DNA of 64,000 bases from Escallonia rubra (GCA_033065855.1 JAVXUO010000670.1:26111-90110); one strand, 5' to 3'; shown: positions 23,681 to 35,275, counted from the stretch's first letter. A program made the numbers and translations. Notes: generated from the sequence alone by a model not told the origin.

Positions 23681-25132
23681 CTCGTAATATAAACTATGGA
23701 ATCAAATCTCCTTTCTATCGTAAAATTTCTAATAGTTTATATTAGAAAATTATGTGATAAAGATAACCCTCAAGTTTTGTAATCTGGGTTATCTATATAA
23801 GTTCAAGATTTGATTCCATACGGCTGTTGGGTTTGTGGAGAGGGAAATGAAACACATGATCTGAAGGTTGTTATTAATGGAACTGAAGTTGTTTGATGCC
23901 AAGTTGGTGTTTTTCTCCAAAAAATAAGTAATACAGTTGTCCGCTACATTATGTAGCGGACAAGAGTAACGGAAATATTAATCGAACACAGCCTATTCCA
24001 AGGTTTAGACTTTTGCGTTTACTAGTTCAAGATTCAGACTATTTATGTCTATGCACACTTCCTGAAACCCATCTCAATCTTCCTCTTCAACTCCAAGGAC
24101 GGAAAATTGGATGAGTCATCTTCCCAAGAAGAACCTCCATATATCTGCTCGATCGGCACAAATTTTTCATACCCGTCTTTTTGTTTTAGCTATGGAAAAC
24201 TACATCTCTTGCACTCTTTCAGCATCAGCAGGCAATCACTCGAGAGCAGTGAACTGGTAAAGGAGCTCAAGCTATTGATCTTGAGCCGCTTGGAAGTCGG
24301 CCTTAGGAATCACCGCCATGTGCCTTCCCATTGCGCATTCCGCATCAATTGGACAAAAATGAGAGAAAAAAACACAGAGAAAGCACAAACATCGGTGACT
24401 CCAAACATGGATTGACACCATTGACTCTCTTCCTCGCCGGTTAACATGGAATCCCTGTCGCCGAGATCCCCGCCGGAGTCCTTCCTGTTGGAATATTTTG
24501 GCCAGAAGGTTGACCTGACACACCGGATACGGGAAGTGCTGTCCAACTACCCCGAGGGAACCACCGTCTTGAAGGAGCTCATCCAGAACGCCAACGACGC
24601 CGGCGCCACCACGGTTTGGTTTGTGCCTCGATCGCCACTCGCACGCTCACAAGGGAGAGAGAGAAGATGATAGATGAGGGGGAAAGATGACTGTGCCCTC
24701 GATCGCCGGACACGGGAGGTGCTGTCCAACTACCTCGAGGGAACCACCGTCTTGAAGTACTCATCCAGAAGAGAAAAGATGAGAGATGAGGGGGAAAGTG
24801 AAAATAAAAGTTGGTTGTCTCTTTTCCAGAGTTGACAACACGGATGTCTCTTTTCGAGAAAGTAAAATAGTCTGCTACATAATGTAGCGGACATATGTAA
24901 TTGGGATTGAGGGGTATATTTTTCAAAAATACAGTCCGCTACATAATGTGGCGGACAAATGTAATTGGGATTGAGGGGTATATTTGTCAAAAATACCGTC
25001 CGCTACATAATGTGGCGGACAGACTTAAAAAAAATGCAAAAAAAAGTTCTGGGCCGTCCACATATCGCACGTGGACGGCCAGATCGCGCTAGCAACTTAA
25101 CCCAGTTTGCTAGCGCTCTCAACGGATCAGCT

Positions 25133-25135
<3 letters not shown>
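22890..25135. mobile_element. Non-autonomous MULE 1, carrying a sacsin/NOV-like gene fragment
   Basis: Inverted termini of about 140-150 bases: left 22890-23029, right 24984-25135. Both contain gctagcgcgatctggccgtc and the dyad GTCCGC...GCGGAC with TAC/GTA inner arms. The right end finishes ...ggatcagctccc and is flanked by (TA)n. The left end starts at ttgagagcgc and lacks about 12 terminal bases (ggagctgatccg) present on the right, so it may no longer be mobile. Further dyads occur at about 23045, 23140, 23190 and 23940. A 69-base tandem duplication lies at 24885-25020. Interior pieces between 23060 and 24420, with CT-rich runs, are not identified. Confidence 0.85.
24446..24660 (+). pseudogene. 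Captured fragment of a sacsin/NOV-like gene (first-exon ATPase region)
   Basis: The ATG at 24446 opens MESLSPRSPPESFLLEYFGQ and continues KVDLTHRIREVLSNYPEG, TTVLKELIQNANDAGATTV. This is the N-terminal histidine-kinase-like ATPase motif of plant sacsin-like proteins, where the family reads KELIQNADDAGA. After GATTV the frame is shifted by one base: the family-like CLDRHSH is readable in the next frame near 24626. About 60 codons survive. A shorter second copy (24700-24770, from 'cgccggacacgggaggtgct' to 'cttgaagtactcatccagaa') lies just downstream with the same purine-rich filler, so the captured piece was duplicated inside the element. The parent gene is not in the window. Confidence 0.75.
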
Positions 25136-25169
<34 letters not shown>

Positions 25170-25191
25170 TATGTATATATATATATATATA
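25136..25191. repeat. (TA)n tract shared between MULE 1 and MULE 2
   Basis: TA-repeat with two GTACATATG interruptions. It is the only sequence between the two elements. Confidence 0.95.
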
Positions 25192-27253
25192 GGGAGCTGA
25201 TCCCTTGACAGCGCTTGCAAAATAGGATATCTTGCCAGCGCGATCTGGCCGTCCATCCCGAAGGGATGGACGGCCCAGATCACTTTTTTTTGCGGCGCTG
25301 TCAGTCGTCCGCTACATAGTGTAGCAGACGGACTTTTTTACCTTTTTGCCCCTCCGACCCGTCCGCTATACTATATCGCGGACGGTCCAAATATTTTTTT
25401 TACTTTTTTTTAAGTTCGTCCGCTACATAATGTAGCGGACGATTTTTTGACAAAAATATCCTCATGTTCCATCCGCTACATTATGTAGCGGAGGAGTAGG
25501 CAGGCATTATTTTTTTGTTCTGTCCTTTCTCTAATTGTTCTTCTGACATCTCTCTCTCGTTTCTCTCAATGTCCTTTCTCTTTCTCTGTCCTTCCTCAAC
25601 CACAGCAACAGGATGAAGAAGAAGTGGAAGGTTCAATTTCTCGTTTAAAACCTTGACAGCCCTCTTGCTCTTCTTCCCCCCATGGCAGCAGTTGTTTATT
25701 CAGTCTGCTTTAATCGATATGTATTGCAAGTGTGGGGATATGGGTTCGGGGAGGAAGGTTTTCTATGGCTCGATGGAAAGGAATGCTATTTCTTGGACTG
25801 CTCTGATGTCGGGTTATGTCTCAAATGGGAGGCTTGAACAGGCTTTAAGATCGTCCGAGCAGCTCCTCCTCCTCCTCTCCTTTTTCTCCGCCAAAGCTGA
25901 TTTGTCACAACAAGAAGATGTCACCATTTAGCAAAACCCGAAACAATCGGACATGAAACCGTTACAAGTAGAGATATCGAAGAATCAAGCCCGGTTCATA
26001 GCTTACCGTTTATCGTATAATCCGAATGAAACTCATCTGCACCACTTTTTATATTCAACCATTTCCCCACGACCACTTTCGGCCATGACTGCAAAAAGTA
26101 TACAGTTTCAGCTTTCTCAGTCCCAAAAACAGAGTCCCTTTTAAGGAACCCCGCGTGTGTTTGTGTGTGAGAGAGAGAGAGACTGAGAGAGAGAAAGAGA
26201 GAGAGGTAGCATACCTTGGAGTGTTTTATACGCACCGTCTTCATTGCTGTGATTTACGGATCAAAATGGTGCAACTGAAGCTGAAAGAAGAGAGAGCCAG
26301 TTTCTGTTAGAGAGAGAGGGGTATGGAGCCAATGGGGATGTGTAGAAAGATTTATGTGAGAAATGATTGGATTTGAATATGGAAGTAAATGCAAGAGCGA
26401 ACAAAATGGGTGTTTAATCAAATACGTGAAACTGGGTTTCAATTTAATATGCAGGGTTTCTAATTGTTTAAGCATGGTGGGAAGGGTCTTAAATTAAGTT
26501 TGTAAAAGAAAAAATCTTCAACCATAGGGATTTAAAAAGACCCAAGTTGCAGGGGAAATGGAGACAGCTTCTGAGGAACGATCGTAGACGGAAAGGAAAC
26601 ACCATAAAAATGAAAGAACACAAATTTGTTGGTATTCATGTACTTAAACAAACTTACAATATTACCAGAGAGAGAGAGAGAGAGAGAGAGAGGGAAAGAA
26701 AGGCAGGCCAGACAGTTACTTTTGCTTGACGATAACATGGAGCAATAAGAAAGCTTGGAAATGGGCTTTACAGAGAGGAGAACAGAGTGTGTGAGGGAGA
26801 AATGAACAAAGGGAGAAGAAGAGCCACTGCCGTGAGGCAGTAGCACTGTTACTTGAATGTCTTTTCTTCGAGCCTGAACGCGAAGTCTCCAATGTCGGCG
26901 CATAATTTTAACGAGAGAAAGGACAGAACAAAAAAATAATGCATGCCTACTCCTCCGCTACATAATGTAGCGGATGGAACATGAGGATATTTTTGTCAAA
27001 AAATCGTCTGCTACATTATGTAGCGGACGAACTTAAAAAAAAAAGTAAAAAAAATATTTGGACCGTCCGCGATATAGTATAGCGGACGGGTCAGAGGGGC
27101 AAAAAGGTAAAAAAGTCCGTCCGCTACACTATGTAGCGGACGACTGACAGCGCCGCAAAAAAAAATGATCTGGGCCGTCCATCCCTTCGGGATGGACGGC
27201 CAGATCGCGCTGGCAAGATATCCTATTTTGCCAGCGCTGTCAAGGGATCAGCT

Positions 27254-27256
<3 letters not shown>
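25192..27256. mobile_element. Non-autonomous MULE 2, carrying a PPR gene fragment
   Basis: Long TIRs, 25192-25532 and 26914-27256 (about 340 bases each), match with only a few substitutions by eye. Both start gggagctgatcccttgacag, contain the hairpin ccatcccgaagggatgg, and carry four to five GTCCGC...GCGGAC dyads. The element lies between two TA tracts, so its 9-bp target duplication is hidden in TA. The interior (25533-26913) holds a PPR fragment and several unrelated-looking stretches with (GA)n runs at about 26165-26200 and 26668-26695; these look like pieces of captured untranslated sequence, not identified. No transposase is present. Confidence 0.9.
25690..25860 (+). pseudogene. Captured pentatricopeptide-repeat (PPR) gene fragment
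   Basis: Reads LFIQSALIDMYCKCGDMGSG, RKVFYGSMERNAISWTALMS, GYVSNGRLEQALRS. This is one and a half PPR motifs of the PLS type (SALIDMYCKCGD and RNAISWTALMSGY are diagnostic). Upstream and downstream codons do not continue the PPR family: after LRS the sequence turns into a Leu/Ser run. It is therefore a fragment of about 57 codons, typical of Pack-MULE capture. It resembles a chloroplast-type PPR of the At1g71460 group from memory, which needs a search. Confidence 0.75.
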
Positions 27257-27292
<36 letters not shown>

Positions 27293-27376
27293 TATACATA
27301 TACATATATATATATATATACATATGTATATGTATATATACATATGTATATCTGTATATATATATGTATATATATA

Positions 27377-27427
<51 letters not shown>

Positions 27428-27428
27428 G

Positions 27429-27474
<46 letters not shown>

Positions 27475-27495
27475 GACACACACACACACACACTC
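27257..27495. repeat. Long compound TA/GT/CA microsatellite
   Basis: About 240 bases of (TA)n with interspersed TACATA, then (TG)n and (CA)n. Open frames through it (Tyr/Ile or Cys/Val repeats) are artefacts. It is the right flank of MULE 2. Confidence 0.95.
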
Positions 27496-28947
27496 TACAA
27501 GAGTGCTGGTTGGTTTGGACTTTGCATTTTGGCTGGTAGGTAAACGTCCCTTCTATTTATAATTGGCACAAAATACAACTTGATGTCCTGCATGCCGCTG
27601 TTCTGATGGTTGTGCTTTTTTTTTTGTCAAATTAAATTGGTATTATGGGGCCAACGAATAGGCTTAATTATATTATAATCCTGCGGGGAAGAGACCGGTA
27701 GTTCTGATTTTAGAATTATGCATTCCCGAGTGACCTTAATAAGTGGTTTAAACTGAAGTTATCTAGCTTGTTTTCCCTTTTTCTTTTTCTCATAAATATA
27801 ACGATGAAAGTCCTTAAAAAGATGGAAACCTTCTTTAATTTGGTGTTATTCTTGAGTCTACTTGGTTGAGTATTAGTTGTAAGGATCCACAGAATTTTGG
27901 TGTTTGAGGGTCGAGTATATTTTCCAAGAAGAAAAATGATTGCATTGGAATAGATCTTTGGTAGTATTTTCCCTATTTGTTCGTTTTTCTTTTGTTTTTC
28001 TATAGCTACGTTAGGAAATCCAACACCCACGCTACTAGCTAGATCAATTAAAATCAATTGTCTAGCGGATATGAACTATTTTATCGAGCAAGACCCTTAG
28101 CGAAAGCAAAAGAGAGAGTCTAAGAAAATAAAGGGGGGGGGGGGGGGGGGGCGGCAGCTAGGGTTTTGTGTTGGGAAAGGGATACAAATAGAGGGTAGGA
28201 TGGTCATTTGGTGTTTATTCAAAATATAAACCTTAAACATTTTCCGTTTATTTAGCATGTGCGCCACGCTCGCATAAGTTACAACTCAAACATAACCAAA
28301 GGGGTCGATTGCAAAAATTGAGATGACAATTGCATAGCTCAGAAGTGGCTCTTGCAATTTATCTTGATTTTTATGTAGTACTCCAATGTACGTCAATGAG
28401 ACGAGATGATCAAATGTATATATCTGCAAATTTGTTAGTTGATCCATCCTTCAACTTGGAAAAACTTTTTTTTTAGCTAGATCCATATACCAGGTTGTGC
28501 TTTTCCAACGATAAGACTAAAAAGATGCATCACAAGGTAGAATGAAAACCGCTTGTGATAAAGTCAGAAATGTCTCTCTTATAACTAGTCAGCTGCAGTG
28601 GATCTCATCCATGCAATCCAGCTAAATTTTGTTTATAAACTTTATTGTAACCTCCTAAATATTTAATATGGTTGTAATTACTTCTTAACCTTGTGTCATT
28701 CGGCGAAAGTAGCTTGACTACTCTCGTAATTTGATTCGCATTCTAGTAAATTTTTTAAAATTTTTGTAGGACAAAAAAGACTTGGAAAACTCTAGCATCG
28801 TTTGATGAGACGAGATTGTTATCGTTAATACAAGAAGTATGCAGATACAAGATATTGAAGGTTAGGTAAGTGCATTGTTGGTGGAGCTAGTCCAGTACTG
28901 GCGCTAGATAACAACAAGTTCCTCTGTAGCATGCATGCAACACATTC
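27496..28947. other. Intergenic stretch upstream of the FLS-like gene
   Basis: No coding similarity is recognised. It holds a run of 21 Gs at about 28131-28151 and short AT-rich segments. Presumably it includes the promoter region of the gene at 29036; gcatgcatgca at 28929-28939 contains overlapping RY (CATGCA) elements, bound by B3-class factors in other plant promoters. Confidence 0.5.
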
Positions 28948-28954
28948 TATAAAT
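28948..28954 (+). promoter_or_regulatory. Probable TATA box of the FLS-like gene
   Basis: TATAAAT at 28948-28954, 82 bases before the ATG at 29036. This leaves room for a short leader if transcription starts near 28980. Confidence 0.5.
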
Positions 28955-29035
28955 TAATAGAGCAGTTACTCTGGATCTCCATTGCCTTCAGTTTCCTAAA
29001 CTTTTACACCCCCGGAACGGAAAGGGAAAAAATAT

Positions 29036-32000
29036 ATGGAGGTGGAGAGAGTCCAGGCCCTCGCCCAATACGGAAACCTCCACGAGCTGCCGGAAAAATT
29101 CATCCGTCCAGCCCACGAGAGGCCGGAGAATACCAGGGCGATCGAGGGTGTCACGGTGCCGGTGATCTCGTTGTTGCTACCCCACGACAATCTCGTCGAC
29201 GAGATATCGAAAGCATGCAGTGAATGGGGATTTTTCCTCATCACAGATCACAGCATTTCGGCGGCGTTGATCCAAGGTGTACAGGGGGTTGGAAAGGAGT
29301 TCTTCGAGCTCCCTCAGGGGGAAAAAGAAAGGTATGCAAATGATCCTTCAACTGGGAAGTTTGAAGGGTATGGAACAAAGATGACCAAAAACGCTGAAGC
29401 AAAGGTGGAATGGATTGATTACTACTTTCATGTTATTTCACCGGCCTCCAAGGTCAACTATGAGATATGGCCCAACACCCCTCCTTCCTACAGGTATCCC
29501 TCTGTGTGTGTGTGTGTGTGTGCCCGCGCGCCGGAGTGTGTGTGAGCTTTAACTCGCTCTTCAAAATTTGATTTATCACCAGAATAGAATGAAAATATAA
29601 ATGTTATTGGACTGTTAACCTAATGTTTGCTGCCAAAAGCATATAACACAGTTTTATTTTGCCAATATTTTGATGGCGCTGGAGGTGGATTTTAGGCTTT
29701 TCTTTATACAACCTTTCTATTTTTAGCTGTCTCAAGATAGCTATCCACTCTAAAAAATCAGCACCCATTAATGTTAGTTTTTCAAATATACATCTATTTT
29801 GTTATGCATTAATTACTGGTATATACACAAAGTTATCATAACTGTTACTGTTGATCTGGAACCATAACTTCAAAAGATGACCTGCAAAACTGAAAAGAGT
29901 GACCTCCTGGTGGGAGTTTGGCGGGAGAACCCTCCAATGATTAAGTTAGAGAACACCTACATGATAGAACTTAAAAAAAACATGAAATATGGTGTTCATG
30001 CGTAAATGGTCGCCTAAGTACTTGGGGGAGACACCTACGTATAGGCATAGGTAGAGTAGGAGTGACAGATCGGCCTTGGGGATGATCCTTGGGGATCATG
30101 TTAGAGTTCTTTCAATACAGTAACTTTTAATGTCAAAGTTGACTCAATTTTACGGGTTAATTTTACGCTACACCCTGTACTTAGGGGTCAGCTGCACCCA
30201 GGACCCCAGGGTTTTAAAATTAGCACCCAACACCAAATATTTAAAAAACTTGACTTTCATCACCAAATAACGGTCAAAATGACCTTTGACCAGATGCCCG
30301 TTAAAATTTTAAGGGCAAAATGGTATGTTAAGCCATGGAATCCACCTGCCATCCTAGTCACCAACTATCCACACCAATATCCTCCACGTCATTTTTCCTC
30401 AATAACCATAATTATCTTCTCTTCTCTCTCTCTCTCCCCCCCTTCTCCCTTCCTCCCCTCGGTCATCAATTAACCCATTTTCCCAGTTTATCACCATAGC
30501 CAACCACTGTATCCCGTCACCACCTACCACCGCAAACCACCACCAATCTCTGCCCTTCCACCTTACCCCCTACCATAACCATCCACCATCTCCCCTCTTC
30601 CCACCACTGCCACCCACTACAAATCGGCCCACCGAAGACTTTATAGGAGTGGAATTTGGGCACCGACGGAGAGACTCAGCAGTTGAGTGGCGGCATATCT
30701 TGGATCGTCGATCTGGTAGCGACAAGGCAGTGTCGAGGTGGTTGACCGGTGAAGAGAAGAAAAGAGACCCAGTGGCTGGTTGATTAGCAGATGACCGGTG
30801 GTCCACGGATCTGGCGACGGAGGAAGTAAAGGGTTGGTGGTTGGATTGTAAGAAACTTCAACCACACAAAGTTCATCTCTTGTCGTCACAATCATCACCA
30901 CAATAACATCATCTGATCCTCCAAACGGGTTGTTTGTAAAAGAAATTGGGGGCAAAGATTTTGAAAGTGAAGCTTTAAATCAATGGCTGCTCCGGCGGCA
31001 TAGCGACAGATCTGGTGGTTGCAAAATCTGGCAGCGGAGTCGACAGCACAGTGGCATGACAGCACAACACCGTCCTTGGTGGTCGATTGGCTATTGGTGC
31101 CCCCATTACCGGTTGCAGTTGGTGCCCCTCGCCGACGACTGGCTGTTAGTGCTGTTGCCCTATTTGTTTTCTCTTCTGCTTCATTTCTTTTTCTGCTGTT
31201 AGAGAGAAATGATGACGTGGAGAGCCCAATTGGGCCATGTGTAGGTGACTTGGATGACATGTATGCTTTAATGGGCAATCAGACCATTTTACCCTTAAAA
31301 ATTTAACGGACATCTGGTCAAAGGTCATTTTGACCGTCATTTGGTGATGGAAGTCAAGTTTTTTGAATATTTGGTGTTGGGTGCCAATTTTAAAATCCTG
31401 GGGTGTTGGGTGCAACTGACCCCTAAGTACAGGGTGTAGCGTAAAATTAACCCCAATTTTACAGAGAACACAAGATGTCATCCATTATTAGGAGTTTATT
31501 TTTGGTTCTATCAATAACAAACATCATTAATAGGAGCAACAATAGAATATAATTATGCAAAAGCAACAGTCGTGTAATGCAGTCAAATCATTCTCGATAA
31601 AGTGTGTGTCAAGTCAAAGGAGAAATTATTTAAAGGCAGGACGAGTAACTTTTTTCATGTTCCTAGACCGACTTCACCCCTCGTAGTTACTCTTTTTTCT
31701 GACCAAATTGGCGGTTGGGTTCCCATTTGTTCATAACCTATTCGGACCGCACCCCAGGGCCCGCTAAGGGACCTCTATTGCACGACACGTCACCCGCTTG
31801 TCAGTCAAAATTGCTCAACATCGTTAGTCGGTCAAAGCGCTCCGTGCCTCAAGCATCAGGACGTCGATCAAACTCAAAGTGCAGATTCCCCCCGAGGGGT
31901 CGGCCACCCCCTTAAGAAAGGGGTCGGCCACCCTCTTGAGAAGGGGGTCGGCCACACCCTTGAGAAGGGGTCGGCCAAACCCCTGAGAAAGGGGTCGACC

Positions 32001-35000
32001 AAACCCCTGAGAAAGGGGTCGACCATCCTCCTTAGAAGGGGGTCGGCCACCCCTGTCTTTGGGGGAGGGAACCTGCTTACCGCTGCTATCATCTCACTCA
32101 ACGCATTCTGCAATGCTCACTCATCACCAGTGGTCACGTGATGCCCGTTGTCGCCCGCACATCGTTGCCGCAACAACCGTCACGCACGGAAGGGCATTGG
32201 CATCTTGGTACCATTCTGTGACACTCGTCATGGCTCCGGGCCTCGCGGCGGGATGGGCTCACAACCCTAAGGCCCTCACCGGCACACTCAACCGGGGGTT
32301 CCGGCCCTCGCCAGCACAATCAACCGACGGGCTCCGGCCCTCGCCGACACACTCAACCGGGGTCTCGGGCCCTCGCCAGCACAATCAACCGACGAGCTCT
32401 GGCCCTCGCGGGCACAATCAACCGGAGGCTCCGGCCTTCGCAACGAGGATGAGCTCACAACCCTAAGGCCATCGCCGGTACAATCACCTGACGGACTCAC
32501 GGGGGGCTCTGCTCGTAGTGCTCCGGCACGAAGACCTCTTGCCATGGACTCTGAGCATTGAGCTATGAGCATGGCCGCTCATGTTACCATTGATCATCGA
32601 CACCGCCAGGGCAATGACCCCCGGGTCACTCCGGGACGGGAGCAGGTCCTCGGAGGGCATCGCGCCTAGCCCGCCTGACAGTTGGCTACTGGGGCAACCC
32701 TCACCGCTGTCAGGATCTCCGCGCGTCTCTTGACGCATCTCGTGGGATTCAGTAAGGGCTTGGACTGGAGGCTGGGGCAACGGGCTACTCTAACCATGCT
32801 ACCGCGGTATGGCCAGTCTCCTCAGACAGGCAGAAGGATGCTGCAAGGGCAGGACAACACGAACTCGGGGACCGACAGTCCAACGGAGAATCGGTACTTT
32901 AGGCCCCTTGGTGACGTGTCACTCCCAGGGGATGACACATGTCAGCTGATGACACATGCACACTTTTCCCTATAAATAGTGGACTTCGAAGCTTATTTGA
33001 GGAGTTATCTCTCATTTCAACATTTCACTTTCTCTCTCTAAAACTTATTCTCTCTGGATTTCTAGTGAGAGAAATACATTTGGACTTCTGACATTTGACC
33101 CTTGACGCTGCACCCTTGACTCGGACTGTCGACTGCCGGCCCTTTTCGTCGTCACCCTGCCTGCGCGGCGCTGCCAGCCCTCGTGACCTGTTTGGGGAGC
33201 CTTGCTCTCAGCCCTTACTCCATCTTTGATGTCTCTCACTTTGGCCATCTGGAAACTGACTCAGACTGCATCCTTTGTGGCACCTCTACGTGGCGACGGA
33301 CCCTCTTTCCTCGGCAACACCATTTTCGATTTACAGTTGATATAAAATGTCAACTTGAATTGTTTTGGCAAGAATCATTCATTCATAGTAGTAATCTTCT
33401 TTTAGTAAAATCGTGGAAAAATCGCACCTTCTATTTTCGCAACAACTTTTAATACCCAAGCTTTTAATATCAAATACTAGAAAATGAATGACCTTACCAC
33501 ACACGGGAAGATCATTCAAATGATTTGGTAAGATGCTTTTGATATGCCATTCCTCACCACCATCCACCCCCCGTTTACAAAACATAATATCTCGGCCGGT
33601 AAATAATTTTCGACCGGTATATCACCTGTACCGGCCGATACAACTGATAGAGAGTGATATTTCGACTATGCAAAGAGATATACGGTATTGATAATGATGC
33701 TCCCGTTCCCTTATTATGAGTTTAGAATTACGAAATGTAAAGAGATCTGGGCTAATCTATTGATTAAAGGGCTATTTTTGTTGCTAATCTGCTTACATGG
33801 CAAGCTTAGACGTTAACACTTCACCAGTCATATACCTCATGCTGAAAATGACTGAAAACAGGGAAGTGACAGAGAAATACAATGTGGAATTGCTGGAAGT
33901 AACTGAGAAGCTAGTGCAATTGATCTCAGAGGGATTGGGTTTGGAAGGGAAGGTTCTGAGGTCTAGTTTAGGTGGTGAAGAGATAGAAATGGAGATGAAG
34001 ATAAACATGTACCCGCCATGCCCACAGCCCGAACTGGCACTTGGAGTTGAACCTCATACTGACATGTCGGCACTCACCATACTTGTCCCAAATGAAGTCC
34101 CCGGCCTTCAAGTTTGGAAAGATGGTAATTGGGTTGCTGTCAATTATTTGCCTAATGCACTTTTTGTCCATGTTGGTGATCAGATTGAGGTAATGTAACT
34201 CATCCCTTCTTTTCTTTTTTCGTTTTCTTACCTAACTTAAATGTTGCAAAGGCATGGAAGGAATTGTGTTGGAATAAGAAACTTACACACATAGCATAAA
34301 AACCGGCTAGGCGATTTTTATTGTTCGATTCAGCAAAAACCATCTATGACAAAAACATAATTACCTTGAACCATTCGACAACATAATATCACTTTAGGAG
34401 CTAAGTTGGCCTCTAAATTAAGTTACCCTGCATACAATTCCACATGCTAGCTATCCAAGTTACAAATTGATTTGGCTCCTGGCAATGGACTTGTAGAGTC
34501 TTGCCAGAGAGACCAATGAACGCATATTTTTGGATTGGCTCATTGTCTATGTATATCCCTCCATCAGATTACGAACATTTGACTACGTTCTCAATAATAA
34601 GAGAACCATATTTGGCTATGATTGTTAGTTCCAGCAAACTATAAGTATTTGCAGGGACAAAGGATATGTTCAAGAATTGAGGATGTTCTCCATCCGGAGA
34701 AGTTTGAGGATTATGTCACTTTCCGTTAATGGCACTCCCTGTAGAAGCACTTACTGCACAAGGTCCACAGATCATGGCAACAGGAGGATTCTCACTTACC
34801 AAACATTATGAGGCTTCGCTATCTTATGCTCTTTGAACTTTAAATTTTATTTTCAGAACTTCAATTCTTATTTTCAGAACTTCAGTTTGTGTGTGTGTTG
34901 ATTCAGATACTGCCTCATACACTGTTATACGCAACGTGCAAGAATAGGTTTTTGAACTTATGCTGGTTTTCAGGTACTTAGCAACGGGAAATACAAGAGT

Positions 35001-35186
35001 GTACTTCACAGGAGCTTGGTGAACAAGGAAAGCACTCGAATGTCGTGGGCCGTCTTCTGCGCGCCTCCTCATGAGGCCATCATCGGCCCCCTTCCTCAGC
35101 TTGTGGACGACGGAAACCCAGCCAAGTACTCAACCAAGACTTTTGCAGAGTTCCGGCACCGCAAGTTCAATGGAATCCCACAGTAA
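29036..35186 (+). CDS. Flavonol-synthase-like 2-oxoglutarate/Fe(II) dioxygenase
   Basis: Three exons: 29036-29493, 33862-34189 and 34974-35186. They join in frame (AG|G arginine, then phase 0) to 332 aa, close to the usual 335 for FLS. The N-terminus MEVERVQALAQ and KFIRPAHERPEN resemble the FLS N-terminal region. The DIOX_N domain includes SEWGFFLITDHSI and GYGTKMTKN. The C-terminal Fe-2OG domain has MYPPCPQPELALGVEPHTD (first Fe ligands H and D of HTD), SALTILVPNEVPGLQVWKDG, VLHRSLV (third Fe ligand H) and RMSWAVF (R-x-S for 2-oxoglutarate). Expected role: cytosolic oxidation of dihydroflavonols to flavonols; a related flavanone or anthocyanidin dioxygenase cannot be excluded. No stop or frameshift is seen. 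Intron 1 is 4.4 kb because of transposon insertions; intron 2 is 784 bp. Confidence 0.88.
30154..31453. mobile_element. Non-autonomous MULE with perfect 9-bp target duplication
   Basis: TIRs of about 175 bases (30154-30328 and 31279-31453) start gggttaattttacgctacac. The direct repeat caattttac flanks it on both sides (30145-30153 and 31454-31462); 9 bp is the Mutator signature. The 950-base interior is C-rich on the left ('caccaccacc' style) and carries no recognisable gene. The TIRs do not share the GTCCGC dyad of the other MULEs, so this is a different family. Confidence 0.9.
31880..32055. repeat. 30-bp tandem repeat 'ggggtcggccacccccttgagaa'-type
   Basis: About six units of 28-31 bases, each with GGGGTCGGCC or GGGGTCGACC followed by a C-run and GAGAA, in intron 1 of the FLS-like gene, inside the LTR remnant. 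Confidence 0.85.
32270..32450. repeat. Second GC-rich tandem repeat, 'ctccggccctcgccggcaca' type
   Basis: Five irregular copies of a unit of 36-40 bases containing caatcaaccg and ccggccctcgc, also within the LTR remnant. Open frames over it on both strands (30-130 codons) are composition artefacts. Confidence 0.8.
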
Positions 35187-35275
35187 GATTGCGGCTCCAT
35201 GTCAGCTGAAATTAAATTAGCTGAGTGGTACCGCGAGCTCAATAAGCTCCCACAATAAGATCGCAGTTTCGTGTC
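35135..35275 (+). repeat. Duplicated 3' end of the FLS-like gene
   Basis: The last codons and stop (about 35155-35204, FRHRKFNGIPQ then TAA) are followed by a diverged copy (about 35227-35275) that reads WYRELNKLPQ and TAA, with similar trailing bases ('agattgcggctccatgtcag' versus 'agatcgcagtttcgtgtcac'). The second copy lies in the 3' UTR. Confidence 0.65.

Larger units (their letters stand above)
29860..33370. mobile_element. LTR-retrotransposon remnant (Tat-like) in FLS intron 1
   Basis: 'gacctgcaaaactg', 'gtgacctcctggtggg' and 'gattaagttagagaa' at 29880-29960 match the LTR-like stretch at 9005-9075. The far side contains a promoter-like 'ccctataaatagtggac' at about 32970 and 'cgtggcgacggaccctctttc' at about 33290, which could be a Tat-type primer-binding region. 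If so, 29860-33300 is one long LTR interrupted by the MULE at 30154. Exact ends and target duplication were not found, so limits are approximate. Confidence 0.45.

Noticed and set aside
27165-27539. Tyr/Ile-rich and Cys/Val-rich frames on both strands
   Set aside because: Translation of TA, TG and CA microsatellites.
30570-31306. Several 80-130-codon frames in the FLS intron MULE
   Set aside because: C-rich, low-complexity and overlapping each other on both strands; no domain recognised.
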